Translations under genes and position numbers: made by a program
In this document: positions 13,519-13,569 of the stretch, in pieces
How positions within the stretch are numbered: the first letter of the stretch is position 1
Layout: each line of letters starts with the position of its first letter
DNA from: JBBSEZ01 sp038239195
GTDB lineage: Bacteria; Planctomycetota; Planctomycetia; Gemmatales; Gemmataceae
Direction: 5' to 3'
Length of the DNA stretch: 13,569 nucleotides
NCBI GenBank assembly: GCA_038239195.1
Contig: JBBSEZ010000271.1
Span: 1 to 13,569, forward strand
Notes under the pieces: generated by a model
The model's input: only the letters and a program-made list of their open reading frames with translations
What the model was told of the DNA's origin: nothing
Database searches by the model: none

Positions 13519-13569
13519 TGGTTGAACTTACCCGCCTGGGGGGCCTCTCCCCTGGGGGCATTCAATCCA

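Noticed and set aside
1..13569. CRISPR array, transposase, phage or toxin-antitoxin module
   Set aside because: Looked for regular spaced repeats, DDE or integrase motifs and small paired toxin-like genes; none was found. The small lipoproteins do not resemble toxins.

Overview
The window looks like a piece of a high-GC planctomycete chromosome, most probably from the Gemmataceae. No single gene proves this; the combination does. It has two DUF1559 proteins with a prepilin-like N-terminus, each followed by a tiny lipoprotein. It has a Ser/Thr kinase with the N-terminal module and membrane-anchored C-terminus I associate with Gemmata-type kinases. It has a WD40-TPR protein, a membrane-anchored PilZ protein, and a gene for tetrahydromethanopterin (H4MPT) synthesis, a pathway known in bacteria mainly from methylotrophs and planctomycetes. 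Family names come from recognising motifs by eye; no database search was run.

Layout. 2-2080 (+): the 3' part of a WD40-TPR gene that enters from outside the window. 2081-2328: the space between convergent genes, filled by hairpins including a 95-bp imperfect palindrome. 2329-3190 (-): two small exported proteins of unknown function. 3191-3840: a long divergent intergenic region with a good promoter candidate. 3841-5274 (+): the Ser/Thr kinase. 5314-6907 (-): a putative lipoprotein and, upstream of it, a membrane-anchored PilZ protein. 6992-7063: a 72-bp palindrome. 7073-7912 (-): a metallo-beta-lactamase-fold protein resembling short tRNase Z of plants. 8014-8045: a strong terminator. 8164-9356 (-): a DUF1559 gene followed by a tiny lipoprotein gene. 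9357-9886: about 530 bp without a convincing gene. 9887-11994 (+): an apparent three-gene operon of a small membrane protein, a DUF447 flavoprotein-like protein and beta-RFAP synthase. 12049-13287 (-): a second DUF1559/tiny-lipoprotein pair. 13440-13518: a perfect 23-bp inverted repeat.

How the genes may work together. The 9887-11994 operon points to H4MPT-linked C1 transfer. The kinase and the PilZ protein are separate signalling parts (Ser/Thr phosphorylation and cyclic di-GMP binding) and are convergent, not co-transcribed. The two DUF1559 cassettes flank the H4MPT operon and look like copies of one two-gene unit. No tRNA, rRNA, CRISPR array, transposase or phage gene was found. The most useful leads are the H4MPT operon with its unnamed membrane protein, the repeated DUF1559-lipoprotein unit, the plant-like tRNase Z homologue, and three unrelated long palindromes at gene borders.
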